This document shows positions 11,624-39,971 of a stretch of 64,000 nucleotides of DNA, one piece after another (positions within the stretch are counted from its first letter, which is position 1; every line of letters begins with the position of its first letter). The position numbers were made by a program, and so were the translations under genes. The stretch comes from Vespa crabro (lineage: Eukaryota > Arthropoda > Insecta > Hymenoptera > Vespidae), in NCBI RefSeq assembly GCF_910589235.1, contig NC_060964.1:488571-552570 (forward strand), read 5' to 3'. Under the pieces are notes generated by a model. The model was not told the origin of the DNA. It ran no database searches and was given only the letters and a program-made list of their open reading frames with translations.

Positions 11624-14087
11624 GGGAGCACAGCACCAAAAAAAAAAAAAAAATGGGAGCGAACGGCACAAAATAGAAATAGCTAAATATCTGTAGTCTT
11701 AGATTCTATCTATCATTGCCGTATCTATTAACCTATTAATTTCAACGTTAAAATACTTAGCCTTGAATATCATATCGATTTACACGATATATTGCCGAGG
11801 CCATAAGATTGAAATCTTAAGATTTAAATTATGTCAAAATTATACACTAGAATTACATTGTATAAGGTATATTATTTATTATATCTTATGTACATTCAAC
11901 ATCGTCTTGACAACACCATAGGAAAAATGTTTTTGACACATCCCAAAATTTGTTGGCAGTAACTCTCTGCTTGCTTCTCTTTGCGTTTAGTCGTTTTGTT
12001 TTATACAATGAATCGAAGACACACGCAGGCGATTTGCTTAACCAATTTTATAAAAAACTCAGCTTGTCGAGTATACATAAATTATTGCGTCTGTGTATGT
12101 GTAGATAAGCTATATATAATATATGGGACGGTACCTGTGTGCTTTGTTTTCACGGATTTTATTACTTTTTTTATTTTTATCGTTTTCGAAGCAGGTACTT
12201 TGACAAAGTTCGCTGTAAAAAGAGAGTTGTAAAAAGTAAAAAATTAAACAACGCGCACATAAGTCGCCTAAATAACGCTTAATTAATTAATAATATAGCT
12301 GCTTATAGACTCAACGATCGTCGATCGTCGTATTGTAATTCGTTACTTTACACGGCAGAGTTTTCGAAAACTCTAACATAAACAGATAATTTTACTCCTT
12401 TCATACTTTCGTACTAGCAATAATAGATAATACCTATGATAATTAGAACTTTTTTTTTAATTTAGTCAGATCTCTAAACAATAAATAAGTTTTTTTTTTT
12501 TTTTTTTTTTTTTAATAAATAGTTATACAGATGCATTAATCGATAAAAAATTAAGTAATAAAAGGTGTGCGGAGAGTTCAATGATTTTTTCGCCTGTTAT
12601 TTTGTCCGTTCCTTCGGTACGGATAATCAAAAACGGTTAATAAAAAAAATATTAGATAAAAAAGAAACTGAAAAAAAAACATCAAGGAAACCGAAGAATT
12701 TACAAAGAAATTAAAGAATTTTTATCAAGCAATATTTTTTTCCCCTATCACTCACTTTTTTTTTTCTTTTATCGATTTCTATAATTCCAGACTTGTTCTT
12801 AGAAAGCTTTACACGTATACGAGAATAACCAAAATATGTAACATGAAGTACGATCCAAAAGCTTTGAAAGTGTAGCTCATGATATTGGGAGAGAAAAACG
12901 AGTCGGATCTACGAAAGGAAACTACCCATTTTCTTTTACGATAACAGGGATATCGAAGGGTGATGAAAGGAAAATCGGTTAAAGTTATATGTAAGAGATT
13001 TTCCTGCTCTAACTAATATCCTCTCTCTCGTCTCGCATCTACGAATCGTATAATATTGATAGAGATCTATGAAATCTAATAATTCACTGAAACTATCGAC
13101 ATTCTCAAAACTTCAGGTCGCACTCATTCATTCGCCGCTAGACACAAATAGTTACAGCTCAAAATTCTTAAAACTTACCGGTTGACGTCGTTCCGGCCAA
13201 GGGCGAGGACAAGAACAAATTAATTAAAGGCCCTTCGCGTCGCCCTTGGCCTAATTGGAACGTCGTTCCGCGGTACTTCTCATTTTCACCGCCTCTTACT
13301 TTTTATCTTACTTTTTGCTAACTTTTAATACGAACATTTAGGAAGATAGCGCTATTGATAATTAATATCTTTTGAAATTTGTTAACATTCTTTATATAAA
13401 AATCTGCATTTGCGTGTATTCATTTATTGCTTCGTAATCGTCGCCATTTTGAGTAATTCCTTATTCCTCCCCCCCCCCCTTAAGAAGAAGACAAAAATAA
13501 AATACAAAATATATAAAAAAAGAAAAAAAAACAAATAGAGCTATCTCGGGCATTTGTGATCCGTGATGTTTCTCGATTATCTAAGTCACGATGTTTTTAA
13601 AGACGTGCTTCAGATATCAGATCTGTTGCGGGACGAATAACAGAAATAAATCTCAAGGGGAGTTCAATCTTCGTGATACTCGTTTTTCCCTTTTCTCATT
13701 TCATTTACCTAACGTGAAGCGAACGATCTCGATTAAAATCACTTATTCCATTAAACGGAAGCATCGCTGGGCTATCCTCGAATAAGAAAGATGATGCAAG
13801 AAAAACCGAAGAGGACGACCGTGCGTGAGACGCTAATTTTCGTCGATCCATCATTTTAAAACTCCTTTTATTGTATACATCGATTTCAAGACATAACCCA
13901 ACGTTGCTTCGACGCCGACAACACTACCTTACTAGTTAGAATTCATTAAATAAAGAGTAAAAAAGAATGTCCCGTGGCACGGCTTTAAACTTTGTCTCAT
14001 GGAAGTCGTGCGACGCACGCGGATTTTTATTTTCCTTCTTTTTCTCGTTTTTTTTTCACTATTCTTTCTCTCATTGGCGATTATTGG

Positions 14088-14088
<1 letters not shown>

Positions 14089-14119
<31 letters not shown>
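14089..14119. repeat. (CT)n microsatellite
   Basis: About 30 bp of pure CT between RpL34 and Eph. Confidence 0.9.
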
Positions 14120-14121
<2 letters not shown>

Positions 14122-17081
14122 AATTTTTTTTATTCTTTTTCGGCGACAATGATAAGATCGCCGATTAGAAGGACAATTAGCCGGATATCGCGGTTGTCGC
14201 GCGCCGGGGGAGGTTAATGAAGGGGTAGCAGTCTTTTTAGAGTCGAGCGAATGTGGGTGTAACAAGATACAGGCCATCCTTCGCATGAGAACGAACTTTA
14301 TCTCTTATCTTTATCTTTATCTTTATCTCTGTCTTTTATCACTCTCAATATTCTGTTTCTTTTGTTGTTGTTTTTGTTTTTTTCTTTAATGTTTCGCTTC
14401 TTTTTTAGGATTAATTTGTCAGGTGTATATATAAGTGGATTTGGAATGGTCGTTGTTCCGCGACGAAAGTTAGGCTGGATGCGTACCTTCGCGCGTTCCT
14501 TATCGCGAAGAGTCATTCTATACGAAGAAGAAATATGATTGAAGAAAATAGGTAACGAAAAAAATCAAACGAATATAAAACAAAAACAAATATAATAAGT
14601 CAAAGGAACGATGGAAATTAAAAAAAGCGGTACGAGAAAATTTTAGGCTTTCGCATTTTCTTCGTTTTTCTTTTTTCTTTTTTTTTTATGATACCCTCTA
14701 CTGAAGATTGATAAAGTGATAGCTCGTCGAACGTTTTCACCGTAGAATAATTTCGGTAATACGTTCCGCGTTGTTTCTCGTTGGCCAGTATATCCATCCT
14801 CCGACGATATTTCTCATGGACGATATCGTGGATTTTAAATTCTCCTTTTGTTTCGTTTAAGTTTGTTTGTTAGTATTTTTCATTCTTTTTTTTTCTTTTT
14901 CTTATTATTCTTTAGATATTCGTTGATATGTTAACGTTACACCGAGGGGCAGACTGTTTATTATCTTCGGAATCGCAAATTGACAATAACTTCTTTCCCC
15001 CTTTTCTTTTTTTCTGCACATGTCTTACGGTCGTTTGCATGTATGTATAAAGATGGACGAGTCCGTATTCCTAATCTATTTTCTCTTTACACGTTAGCAT
15101 AAAAAGATCTAATGATCGGGTTTTTTTTGATGACGATACAACATCGTTTTTTTTAGCATCGTCATTCGTACCGCGATAGAGTCGTCCCCATGGTTCCTTG
15201 CTCTCTTTCTCTCTCTCTTTATTATTTTTCCTCAATCTTGTTTTCTCTTTTCGCTTTTTTCCTTCTTTTCTTTTTTATTATGTCCACACACACGCACACG
15301 CACACGCACACGTATACGTACAGGTACACGCACATGCACACGCTCCATATAAGGTCATATCATTCGCGAGTGAAGGTTCTTGCGCGCTCACCTTGGCACA
15401 TATATTACTATCTCTTTTCTTTTTGTTATATTTCTTTCGCATTTTTGATACTCTCGATAGGTATCACCTACTTTACAGACCGATTAATTAGGCATATACA
15501 ATATACTCATATAGGTAACGCAAAGGCAAGAAACTTTTATCATCTTCCTTTCACTTTTTCTTTCTTTATCTCTCCATCTTTCTTTTTCCCCCTCTCTTTC
15601 CTTCTTTCATACGCAAAAATTTACAATAATTTCGAAACTCATTTCACTTTTTCCGTTTCTATCTCGTCGTCATCGTCATTAGCCGTTTTGTTTGCACGTT
15701 GAAGAAAATGCTCTCGCTCGCGTCATACACACATACACACATACACACAACAAACATTTAAACAAACATACTCGCACGCGATCGCTTCGTAAAAGCGACA
15801 ACACGATGCCGTCATTTCTTTTATTTCTTTCTTTTCTTTTTTTTAAGCGAGTCGAGCAAACGTCGTTATGATTAGCAATTTATAAGCCATTTTAATGAGG
15901 AATGGCTTATAATTGACTTTTCTAATTTTCTTTTTCTTTCTTTTTCTTTCTTTATCGCTAAAAAAACAATATAATCATTTTTACGTTACAAGAAAATAAT
16001 ACTTCGAATATGAACTCCTATGATCGTTTCTCTTCCTCGTTTTTATACGTTCTCATTAATGGAATAAGGAAAGAGAATAAGGAAAGAAAAAGAAGAAGAG
16101 GCAGCAGCAGCGAAATCAGTGAAGAAACGAACGTGAATGATCATCAAAGTACCTTATAACCATTTGTTCTAATTAATTAGTTAGACCGTTTGTCCGTAAT
16201 ACGTATATAAAAAGTACATGCGTATATACCAAAATACAAATATATATATTTATATATATATATACATATACAAAAGTAAAAAAAAAAGAAAGGCAGTGTT
16301 TTCTTACGACTGTCGATCCTTTGTATTCTTATTTTTTTCATTCATTTATCATCAAATGGTGGTACTTTTATTGATTTACCATCAAAGTGGTACTCTTTTA
16401 TCCGTTGTATGTAAACTCATTAGGCCGTATATTTTCAGAGCTCGTATTATAAAGAATCCAGGATCACGCACGTTAAAATTATTGAAATTAAAAGGAAAAA
16501 AACAAAAATAATAAATGAGAAGAAAACAAATGAAAAATGGAAAGGAAAGAAAATATGATGGTCAAAAGAAGGGCGTCGCAATATTGTGGCGGGAAATTCG
16601 AATGACAGATCCTTCGAAGAATTTTTAAGAATTATTATTATGGCGGACGTGCTTTCACGCGCGTATATTCCCTCTCTTTCTTTCTCTTTATCTCTTTCTC
16701 TCCCTCTTTCTCTTTTTCGCTTTCTCAATTTTTCTCTTTCTATACTTTTTATGCGAGGGAGTCGACGACGCAAAACGGCTTTTTAAGGCAGTGGATTGCA
16801 TGCACGCTATTGCGGCTAGTTCTTGTCGCGTTTATATCAGTCTGATGATCTCGTGACGATTCATCGCAAGAACGAGGAATAAAGCGAAAGGATGCGCTTA
16901 ACTTTTTTTTCCTTTGCGTATTTTCCGAAAGGAATTCGAATGAATTCGTTCTCTCTCTCTCTCTCTTTCTCTCCCTCTCTCTCTTTCCTTTTCCTTGCGA
17001 GCAATACAATCGTCCTTCATTATAGTTTTCGCTTAAATCCTCGTCGTATTATGTCAAGGACAAATCTTAATCGACGCCTAC

Positions 17082-17083
17082 AG

Positions 17084-17128
<45 letters not shown>

Positions 17129-17241
17129 ATATATAATATACATATATGTACGTATATATATATAATATATATAATATGTACATATATATATAATATATAT
17201 ATGTACGTATATATAATATATATAATATATGTACGTACATA
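17082..17241. repeat. (TA)n-rich block with GTAC interruptions
   Basis: TATATATA runs broken by TATGTACGTA units over about 160 bp, located beyond the Eph SAM exon. Confidence 0.9.
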
Positions 17242-17668
17242 TTTGTTCGAAGAGGAAAGATCCGATCGATACATCGATCGCCTTGGAATATAAATGGTTG
17301 GTAAGATATTTGCGGAGAGGCCAATTTTCTTTCTTTCTTATATTTTTTTTTCAAGCGGGACTACTCGCTGGAATGTCTTCCTAATTCTAATATCGAGAAT
17401 TAAAATGTCAGGTCTCCATCGAGAGAAAGAGAAAGTTGTCTCTCGTTATCACTCGACTTTGACTTCGTTTTCACGAACGCTCGCGAGACGAAGAGGAAAA
17501 ATTTGCTATCCTCTTTGAGAGGACGTCCATGATCCAGACCTGTCGTTTATAGAAAGCTGAAAATTCCTGCTTTCATGCAGGAGGACGATCGAGACACTCT
17601 CGTTTCTCTACCGAAAAGTTTGATTTCTTTCTTTTACCCTTCTTTCTTTCCCTCCATTTTTTCCTTTC

Positions 17669-31590
<13,922 letters not shown>

Positions 31591-31850
31591 CTGCAAGTAA
31601 TGAACGAAAGTGTCCTTAATTATCGAACTCCGTTCTCCGATGTAAACAACTTCTATTTAATTGCGTGGAGTACCACGTTGGTACTCCTCTCTCCCTCTTA
31701 GTCCAATGACGGATTAAGGACGCATGACGGAAGGAACAGAGACCTCTTCTCGTCGACTATTTTTGGAACACGACTTGCAATCACGAAATCGTCAAACGAA
31801 TCAGACCGTATTAAGTCCTTAGCGAACTTCGTTTTCGACTCCTACGACTT

Positions 31851-31856
<6 letters not shown>

Positions 31857-31900
<44 letters not shown>
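31857..31900. repeat. (CT)n microsatellite
   Basis: A 40-bp CT run about 270 bp upstream of the first recognised Eph exon. Confidence 0.95.
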
Positions 31901-31907
<7 letters not shown>

Positions 31908-32626
31908 TTCTCTTTCTCATTTTGGTTTGTTTGGTTCTTTTTGCCATCCGTTTGCGCTTCTACGTGCTGTGCTCCGCTGAGCGCAAATTTAACATCGTGC
32001 AAACAGTAAATCGCGTTTGTACTTGAAGGAATTCCACAAACTCATTTCAAATACTTCTATGAAATTTCATTGAAAAGTTTCTCGTTCAAATTCGACGAGT
32101 CCATTAACAATTAATTGCAAGCAGTCTGTTTTCGTTCGTTTCGATCGATTATCACGATTCGATGGAATGATTCCCGCGTTCTCGGGAGGAAGTACTTACA
32201 CAAAATAAGAACAACAGATTCTGTGCTTGGAAAAAAAGAAAGAAAAAAAAGGAAAAACAAAAATAAAAAAAAAGAAAAAGAAAAATAAGATTTACAATGG
32301 ACTATTAGAAAATAGGGCCACGGAGAAGGGGAAGGCTTCGTCATGCTGCTGAGAGAACGTACGTAACGTACACGTATAACTTCAATCGATATTACGAAAG
32401 AACACAACGAATCGGTTTCCTTTCTCAAAGGAGGACGCAAGAATCTTGGCCGTTTTTTAGCATTCGATTTTAAATATACAATAGAGAAATGCTTTCGACG
32501 GATTTCTCACCTCGTAAATATATACACATGTATATATATATATATATATATATACACATGTGTATGTTTGTATATACGTACGTATGACCTATTTTTTTTC
32601 ACGAAATGGCAGGAAATAAAGAAAGA

Positions 32627-32638
32627 AAGAGAGAGAGA

Positions 32639-32682
<44 letters not shown>

Positions 32683-33458
32683 AGGAGAAAAGATTTCACT
32701 TCGATAATCTATTAGTATTGAAATATCGAATATATCCATGACGATACCAAAAATGTATTTACAAGGACGCGTACATTTTCTCGCGTAAACATAAGCAAGA
32801 TTTACCCTCCTTGGATCGCGAGTCAGCATCGAGTGAAATCAGCTTTTCTCGAATCCTCGGATTCCCCGAGGCGTATCCCGCGCAAAACGGGTTTTACGGT
32901 CGCTTTGCGGAAGAGACTGCGAGTTCTCGTAGTCAGCAAACGGGCTTCTTCTCGTCTCCTCTTCGAAAGAAGGAAAGGGGGAAAGTCTTTGGCTCAGGGA
33001 CTACCGCAGTTGGGATCTTGTCTCAGATTCGAGGATCAAGCTTCGTCGATTTAGTTACATATATATACCTACGAATGTATTTATATATATATATATGTAT
33101 GTATATAGACATACATATAAACCTATACATATATAGGTATATAGGTATTCTAGGGTTTGCTCGAGGACTGCGCTCGCTTCGATATCCCTGCGTTATCCTT
33201 GATCCTTCCTACCCTTTGCGAGAGAAAGAGAAGAGAAGATAGGTCGTCGACTTGCGACAAACAGACCGCAAGGAATTACCGGCGCGCGTTACCATTAGTT
33301 TTATTGCCTCCCCTTCGCTCGAGCTCGTCCCGAGAGAGACCGCAAAAAGTTCCGGCCGAGCACAAGAAGGATCCGTCCTCCTCACTCGTCGTCTTCGTCC
33401 GTTGTCATTGTCGTCCTACTCTTCGCTTGTCGTCTCCTTCGATACGCTGTATATTCGT

Positions 33459-33514
<56 letters not shown>

Positions 33515-33781
33515 GAGAGGAAAGATGGCGAATCGAGGAGACCAAGCCTACTCCCGTACCGAAGATTTCCTCTCGTGAATGTCTTTCCGGCAGGGAGGCC
33601 GTAATAAATTCCTTCTATGGTTCCACGCTTACGCGAAGAAATTATTGCGGAGTCCATGAGGGAAAGAAGGAGGTAGAAAAAAGATGATGCTTCTTTTTGC
33701 TTATTCTCTTTCTCTTTCTTTCTTTTTTTTTTATTTTCTTCTCTCTCTCTCTCTCCCTCTCTCTTTCTCTCTCCCTCTCTC

Positions 33782-33826
<45 letters not shown>
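32627..33826. repeat. Three GA/CT microsatellites around a GC-richer unique stretch
   Basis: (GA)n at 32627-32678 and 33463-33510, and (CT)n at 33741-33826. The unique DNA between 32800 and 33450 is GC-richer than average but carries no convincing exon. Confidence 0.85.
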
Positions 33827-33828
<2 letters not shown>

Positions 33829-34378
33829 ATTTAGGATACGAACAAACGGGAAAAGGAGAGAAATGAGATCCCTCCGCGCCAGGATGCTATATTATTCCTT
33901 AACGACTTTCTTTGTGCTTCTTACTATTCTATGACGAAAACGAAAGGTTTCTATGCTCGCAAGGAATCGTCTATTCGAAGGCATCTTCAAGCTCGAACGG
34001 GTTTAAGAAAATCTTTCACGGATCGTGAAGAATCTTCGTTGCGAATCGTTCTCTCTCTCTCTCTCTCTCTCTCGTAAGATTATATTTTCATCACTATCAT
34101 CGATTCGAAGGATCGGTGTCGAACTCTCATCTTGATCGACGTTTAACACGCCGTCGGCGATCTTTCATTTTTGTTTCTCGTGAATCTCTTTCTCGGCAAA
34201 TAGATACGAACTGCCGATTTAGAACAAAGGCAATAAGCCGCAACAGTATTGTTCTTTTATAAAAGAAGAGGGAGAAATAAGGGAGAAATAAGAGAGAAAG
34301 GAGAGACGGAGAACTATCTTATTTTATTATCATCCGACACGCTAGATCCTTTTATGGAGTTGGATGAAGAGGATTGGA

Positions 34379-34461
34379 AAGGAAGGAAGAAAGGAAGGAA
34401 GGAAGGAAGGAAGGAAGGAAGGAAGGAAGAAAGGAAGGAAGGAAGGAAAGAAGGAAGGAAG
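34379..34461. repeat. (GGAA)n tetranucleotide array
   Basis: About 20 units of GGAA with a few GAAA variants. The core matches the ETS-factor half site. Confidence 0.95.
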
Positions 34462-37420
34462 AGGCAAGCTTGCTTAACTCAAGGTTAAGAAAACTTCTTA
34501 AGTATATAAAAAAGAGAGAAAGAGAAACGAAAAGAGATAAAAAGAGAGAGCGAGAGAGATGGAGAGAGAGAGAGAGAAAAGACGACGACGAAAGAAAAAA
34601 CAGAAAGGGAAAGGTTGTCCTCGATAACAATGGCTTCTAGGTGAAAATTCTCTTCTTCTCTACCCTTGAATCACGCAAACTGCGTCTAAGTGTGCGCTTA
34701 AAGTTACCAGCTTAAAAGAGGTAGAATCGAAAAGCTTGAGAGAAAGAAAGGAAAGAGTATAGAAAGAGATAGAGATAGAGATAAAGATAAAGATAAAGAG
34801 AGAAAAAGGGAGAGAGAGAGAGAGAGAGAGAGAATAGTTAAGGATGGTAGAAAAAGAATTCTCTATCCCCTATCTTCCTCCCTCTCTCTCTTTCTCTCCC
34901 TCTCTGTCTTTCCTTCCTTCTCATCGTAATATTGCCACCATAATCGCAATTCCGATGGTGTAGCCGTCCCCCCAATGAAGCGTGGAGGGTAGAGGAAGTA
35001 CGAGAAGACTACGCGGAGGCTGCGTCTGGGGTGGACGAACTTTTAGTCTACTGGAGGGGTTGTTCGTGGATCTTAATATATATTGAGCTCTCGTGCACAC
35101 TCCACCCCTTGCGTCCTTGGGGCGACTTGCTCTTGGTGGTGATGGTGATGATGGTTGTGATAGTGGTGGTAGTAGTAATAGTAGTAGTAGTAATGCCACC
35201 ACCCTCTATCTTTTCCTCATCCCCCTTCCCCTTCTCTTTCTTCGGCTTCAACCCACACCAACTCATCCCCTTCATCACCAATAGCGTTGCACCGGCAGGC
35301 ACGTAGATTCTCCTCGTCGAGGTAGGTACTACGTGCGTGTTCGCTACAGGTCGTTTCATAACGAACCCTGGAGACAGGTGCTGACTGGAAGTGGAAGCAT
35401 GGAAGATTAATACCCGCTCTTAATTCACCACGGAGCTTCTACGTTCTCGCCTTCGACTTTTCTAGCCTCGTGATCTCTTTTTTTCTCTCTTTCTCTGTCT
35501 CTCTTTCATTTTCCTCTGTTTCTCTTTCTTTCTCTATCTCTATCTATATCTCTCTATCTCTCTATCTCTCTATCTCTCTATCTCTCTTTAGACGCACAAC
35601 TTATTTCGAAGCTGTTATTGCTCTGGGAGTCTCAAGCATGTTATGAAATAACAATAGCAGCGATACTCTTTCAGAGGAAATCATGAGAAACTTCCTTCAG
35701 TTTCTCTACCTTTTACTTCTTTTGCACGGAGGAAATGAGAATCATCTCTTCGAATGATCGTAAGGAATCGTGTATTTTATATATATATATGAAATATATA
35801 TACACAACAGGGTATACAAGAGCAAAGTAAAGATTTACGAGCGGATATCTTAATTTTCTTTCTTCTTTTTTCTCTTTTTTTTTCGTTGTTTTCTTTTTTT
35901 AGATGAGAAATTAAAACGAAAACAATCTCAACAATTATTTCCAAGAAACGGCATAATTACAGAAAATTATTTGTAAAGAGTTATCTTGTTCGGTATGTTT
36001 TTCCTTTTTCATACGATCGTTTTTTTTCACGCAGAAGTATATATATATATATAGACACACATACATACATACATATGTATATAACATATCTTTCTGTTTC
36101 TCTCTCTCTATCTTTTATATTTTTTTTCACCTATGAAAAATGGTCCATCGTAGTGCTCGAACCTGATGTTCTCACAGGACTCGTCTCGCCGCATTAGAAG
36201 CCGAGAGACTTGTTCGAAGAGACAACAAAAAAGAAAAGTCAGGTTTATCGCCCGAAGAGGAGGGATTCTAGCGCGAGATCGGAGTAATTCGAAGAGAATA
36301 GGACGTGGAAGAAGAGAATGGAAGGTTGTTTTGAAGCGGCTGGTAGTCGAGCGCGTCAGTAGACACGCGCACGGAGAGGGTGCACATCACGCACGAGCAA
36401 GTGCACATATGCGAGGGTAACTCTCTTGCAGACCTTCCTCTCTACCTTCCATTCTCCCTCTATCTCCTTTCTCTCTTTCTGTAACAGGAAGGGACGCATC
36501 GACACCGTTCGTCGATCGAAAACTTTGTGTAACCGTTTATTTGGCACCCTACCTTCGTACCTACATTTTCATTCAACACATAATCTACCTACACATACGC
36601 ACACACATATACACAAGAATACAATATAATTGTTTCTCTCTCTCTCTCTCTCTCTTCCTCTCTTTCTTTCTTTGTGTTCATGTGCGCGTGTATACGTATA
36701 TACAAGTTGGATATATATAAAGTATTATTTCCTTGCGGAGAATCCAAGGTTCGGGAGGAGATTGTGGATATGGGGGTGGAGGGAAATGGCATTTAAGGAG
36801 CATTCATTTCCACGGTTCTCAGGCGTTAACTGAGATTCTTCCTCGCGCGAGTAAACGCGAGTTACGAGAAGTCGTTGCCAACCTCGAATGATCGAGGGTG
36901 AGACGATAAGAGAAGCACGTTGAGAACCGAACTTTAACCCCTCGCTCCCTTTAGTCCCTTCCTTCTTCCGAGAATTCAGGGATTGGATGCGTCTTATAAG
37001 ACCAGCGCGCGTTCGTCTGAGGAATTTATTTCAGGATTATTCGACAGGAGAGAAAAAGAGATAAAACATAAGAAGGGCAGTATCTTTTCTTTTTCTTTAT
37101 CTATCTATCTCTTTTTAACGAAAAACGGTAAGGAAAAATCGTTCCGTTCTTCGTGAACACCGAGAAAGCAATTTCCAGGGGCCAGATTTATGATCATAAG
37201 ATCGACTCCACTGAGAGATCAAGGAAAATTCGAATCTGACGCGGCTCGATACCTACGACGCGACGTTTTTATTTCTTGCCCGTCAAAGTCTCGCACGCGA
37301 TACGATTTCCCGATGTCGAGAGCTTTCCAATCGATCTTTGTTTAATCTCGATAGTACTATCTTTTTTCTTTTTTTATCTACTTTTTTCTTCTTTTTTTTA
37401 CATTTGCGAATAATAGGAAA

Positions 37421-37555
37421 ATCGATTAGAGTAATATCGTACGAATTATTGCTTTCGATTTTTCTTGTTTTATTAAATAATCTGAATATCGATTGGAAGA
37501 ATATCGTACGAATTATTGTTTTCGATTTTTTTTTATTTTTTTTTTTTTTAATCCT
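37421..37555. repeat. Two-copy tandem duplication, about 67 bp unit
   Basis: ATCGATTAGAGTAATATCGT at 37421 is repeated as ATCGATTGGAAGAATATCGT at 37488. Both are followed by ACGAATTATTG(C/T)TTTCGATTTTT. Confidence 0.75.
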
Positions 37556-39916
37556 AACGATTAATTAACAAATTATTTATCGTATATATTATCTAAACAA
37601 TGGGTACACTGTTTGTTCGAATTCGTCTTTTTCCTTTCGGTTAGATGTAGATTTAAATACTTATATATACATAAGTTTTATTACATTTAAGAAATAAAAA
37701 AGAAAGATAAAGATGGATTTTTTACGATTCTTCAAACAATCAAGAACGTCATAGAGAAGTGTGATACGAAAATGGCACGTTTTTTTACATTCATATTTGA
37801 AATATTCGCTAAAAACTCGGAAGAATAGAAACGAAACATAAGAGAATTCTTCCACCCGAGGTGCCACAGTGAAAACGAGCTGCAGCCGTTTTGTTCTCTC
37901 ATCGGTGCCGTTCTCTCATTGTTCGTGCTCATTCGATATTCATCGCTGTTTCAGGTTGAAAAGATATGGCACGCTTCAAAAAGCTCCTCTTCTTCTACTT
38001 TTTTCTTTGCCTCTTCCTTTTCTTCTTCTTCTTCTTTTTCTTTCTGTTCGTAAATATGATCGCGAGTGCAAATTTTACGCAAAGAATGAAGCGCATTTTT
38101 TTTTTTATAACAGGATCGTTTACCCAAATGATGATTCACGCTTCTTTTATCGTCTTTCATTAATATGTTGCACAATTTGTCACAACTGTCACTCTTTGCG
38201 CTTCATATATGGTCTATGACAACGATTGAAGCTCTGTCCTTTTTTCTGTTCAAGATAACCAGTCACGGTTAACGTGCTCACAATGTTGGATCATCAACGA
38301 CAATGGTGAAACATCGCAGATATTTAACTTCGATTTTAAAAATACTCCCTCTCATTTTCTCCTTTCATTGTTATTTTTAGATCGGTTTTGTTTTTCCATT
38401 TTTTTTCTTTTATTTTTTGATAAAACTTTAGAATTATCAATTACGATAATTTCATTAATATTTTTAACATTTGTAAATAAATATTATGCGAATTTCAAAG
38501 CACTAAAAACAGAAGATTAAATTAATTTAAGTGATATCACGTTAATCATGTGATTAATAAATGTTAATTCCTTAAACTTGATATATTTTCGAATGGTTGT
38601 TGCATCTAGGTTCGGCGCATGAAAGAAAAATGAAAAGATAATTATTTGTTATTCGTGTCGATATAACGATATTAAACTAATAGATAAAAATAATCGGCTG
38701 AGAAATATGTCACGATGATAAATGATTATTGTTGTCATCTCATAAATGGCTATATGAATTTTATAACAAATTTGTATTGTCATACGAGTTAAAATGGTTA
38801 AAATATACATTTATAGATTTATATTATAATGCATTTATAAAATGATTAAAATATACATATTTATTTTATCTAATGGTTAAAAATGGAAACTTATCTGTTC
38901 CTGATTGTAAGTTAAAGAAAAATGTTCTGTATTGTAAATAGAACATTTAGCGAATGATTGAAAACTCATTGTCGATAAAGTTACGCGTATATATATATAT
39001 ATATACATACATATATATATACATATATGAGGCTAACCACCGTCGTAACATTTCGAGCGTAGAGGTTCGCGCGTCCTCGGTGTCGCGTGTCAGGGAGAAG
39101 AAGGGACGAACTTGCCAATGACCGTCACGTCCCAACGAAATAGCTCGTCGTCACACCGTAACGAAGAGAGTACAGAACACATAGAGTTGCGTTAGGGTGC
39201 TCTTCTACGAGAGTACGACAATTTAGATTTTAGAGTTGCCGTCATAACGGGGTCGCGATGAAAGGGTCGGCTTTTAAACGAATTAAAGGATTAAAGATTT
39301 ATTTTAAGTTAACGAGACAGAATACATAATACTTTACTATTTTGTGAATAAGTTAGAAGGCCTTTAAAAGTGATACTTTTTAAACAATGGCGAAAGATTT
39401 TACTTTATTCGGCGAACGTTCCTTAAAATATTTTATCGGCATTATTTTCAACATTTATGATCTGAATTATAACATAATGAACACCGATAATTATTCAACC
39501 GGTATTCGATTAGATCTATCCTAAATTTTATCCTTTTATCCTTCCACATTGCTAAAAAATAATTACTTTGTCTCTAATACTTTTGCAGACCGTTAAGAAA
39601 TTTAAAACTTTGAAATGATATCTAATATTTAATGTAGATTGTTAAAAAATATCGAACTTTTCTTAATCTTATCTTTTTTCGTGTATCTAAACATCTTTTT
39701 CTAACGATCGAGATACGCGTTAGTATATCCAGCGACACGATCCACGAGAGGCACGTTCGTTCCTGGAAAGCGTAATAGGAGGCGTCGAGCGAAAGCAGCA
39801 GCAACCATAGCAGCCATGCTACTCATATTTTGCCCGGGGTATCTTTCACTCGTGCGTAACGCGAAATCCATATTATTCAGGAGTTTCCGTAGAGAGATAG
39901 AGATAGAAAGAGAGAT

Positions 39917-39917
<1 letters not shown>

Positions 39918-39965
<48 letters not shown>

Positions 39966-39971
39966 GAGAGA
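39918..39971. repeat. (GA)n microsatellite
   Basis: A pure GA run with one GGG interruption, next to a GC-richer unique region. Confidence 0.9.

Larger units (their letters stand above)
11700..17600. other. Intergenic stretch between RpL34 and the Eph 3' end
   Basis: No gene recognised. It contains homopolymer T tracts, (CA)n-like repeats at 15288-15345, and two inverted-repeat structures described in the findings. The 3' end of Eph transcription must lie somewhere below 17669; I could not pick a polyadenylation site with confidence. Confidence 0.6.

Noticed and set aside
34921..35359. Possible Eph 5' exon in a GC-richer minus-strand region
   Set aside because: Translations in all minus frames lacked the expected ephrin-binding start (a WT-x-YPYGP-like motif) or a signal peptide.
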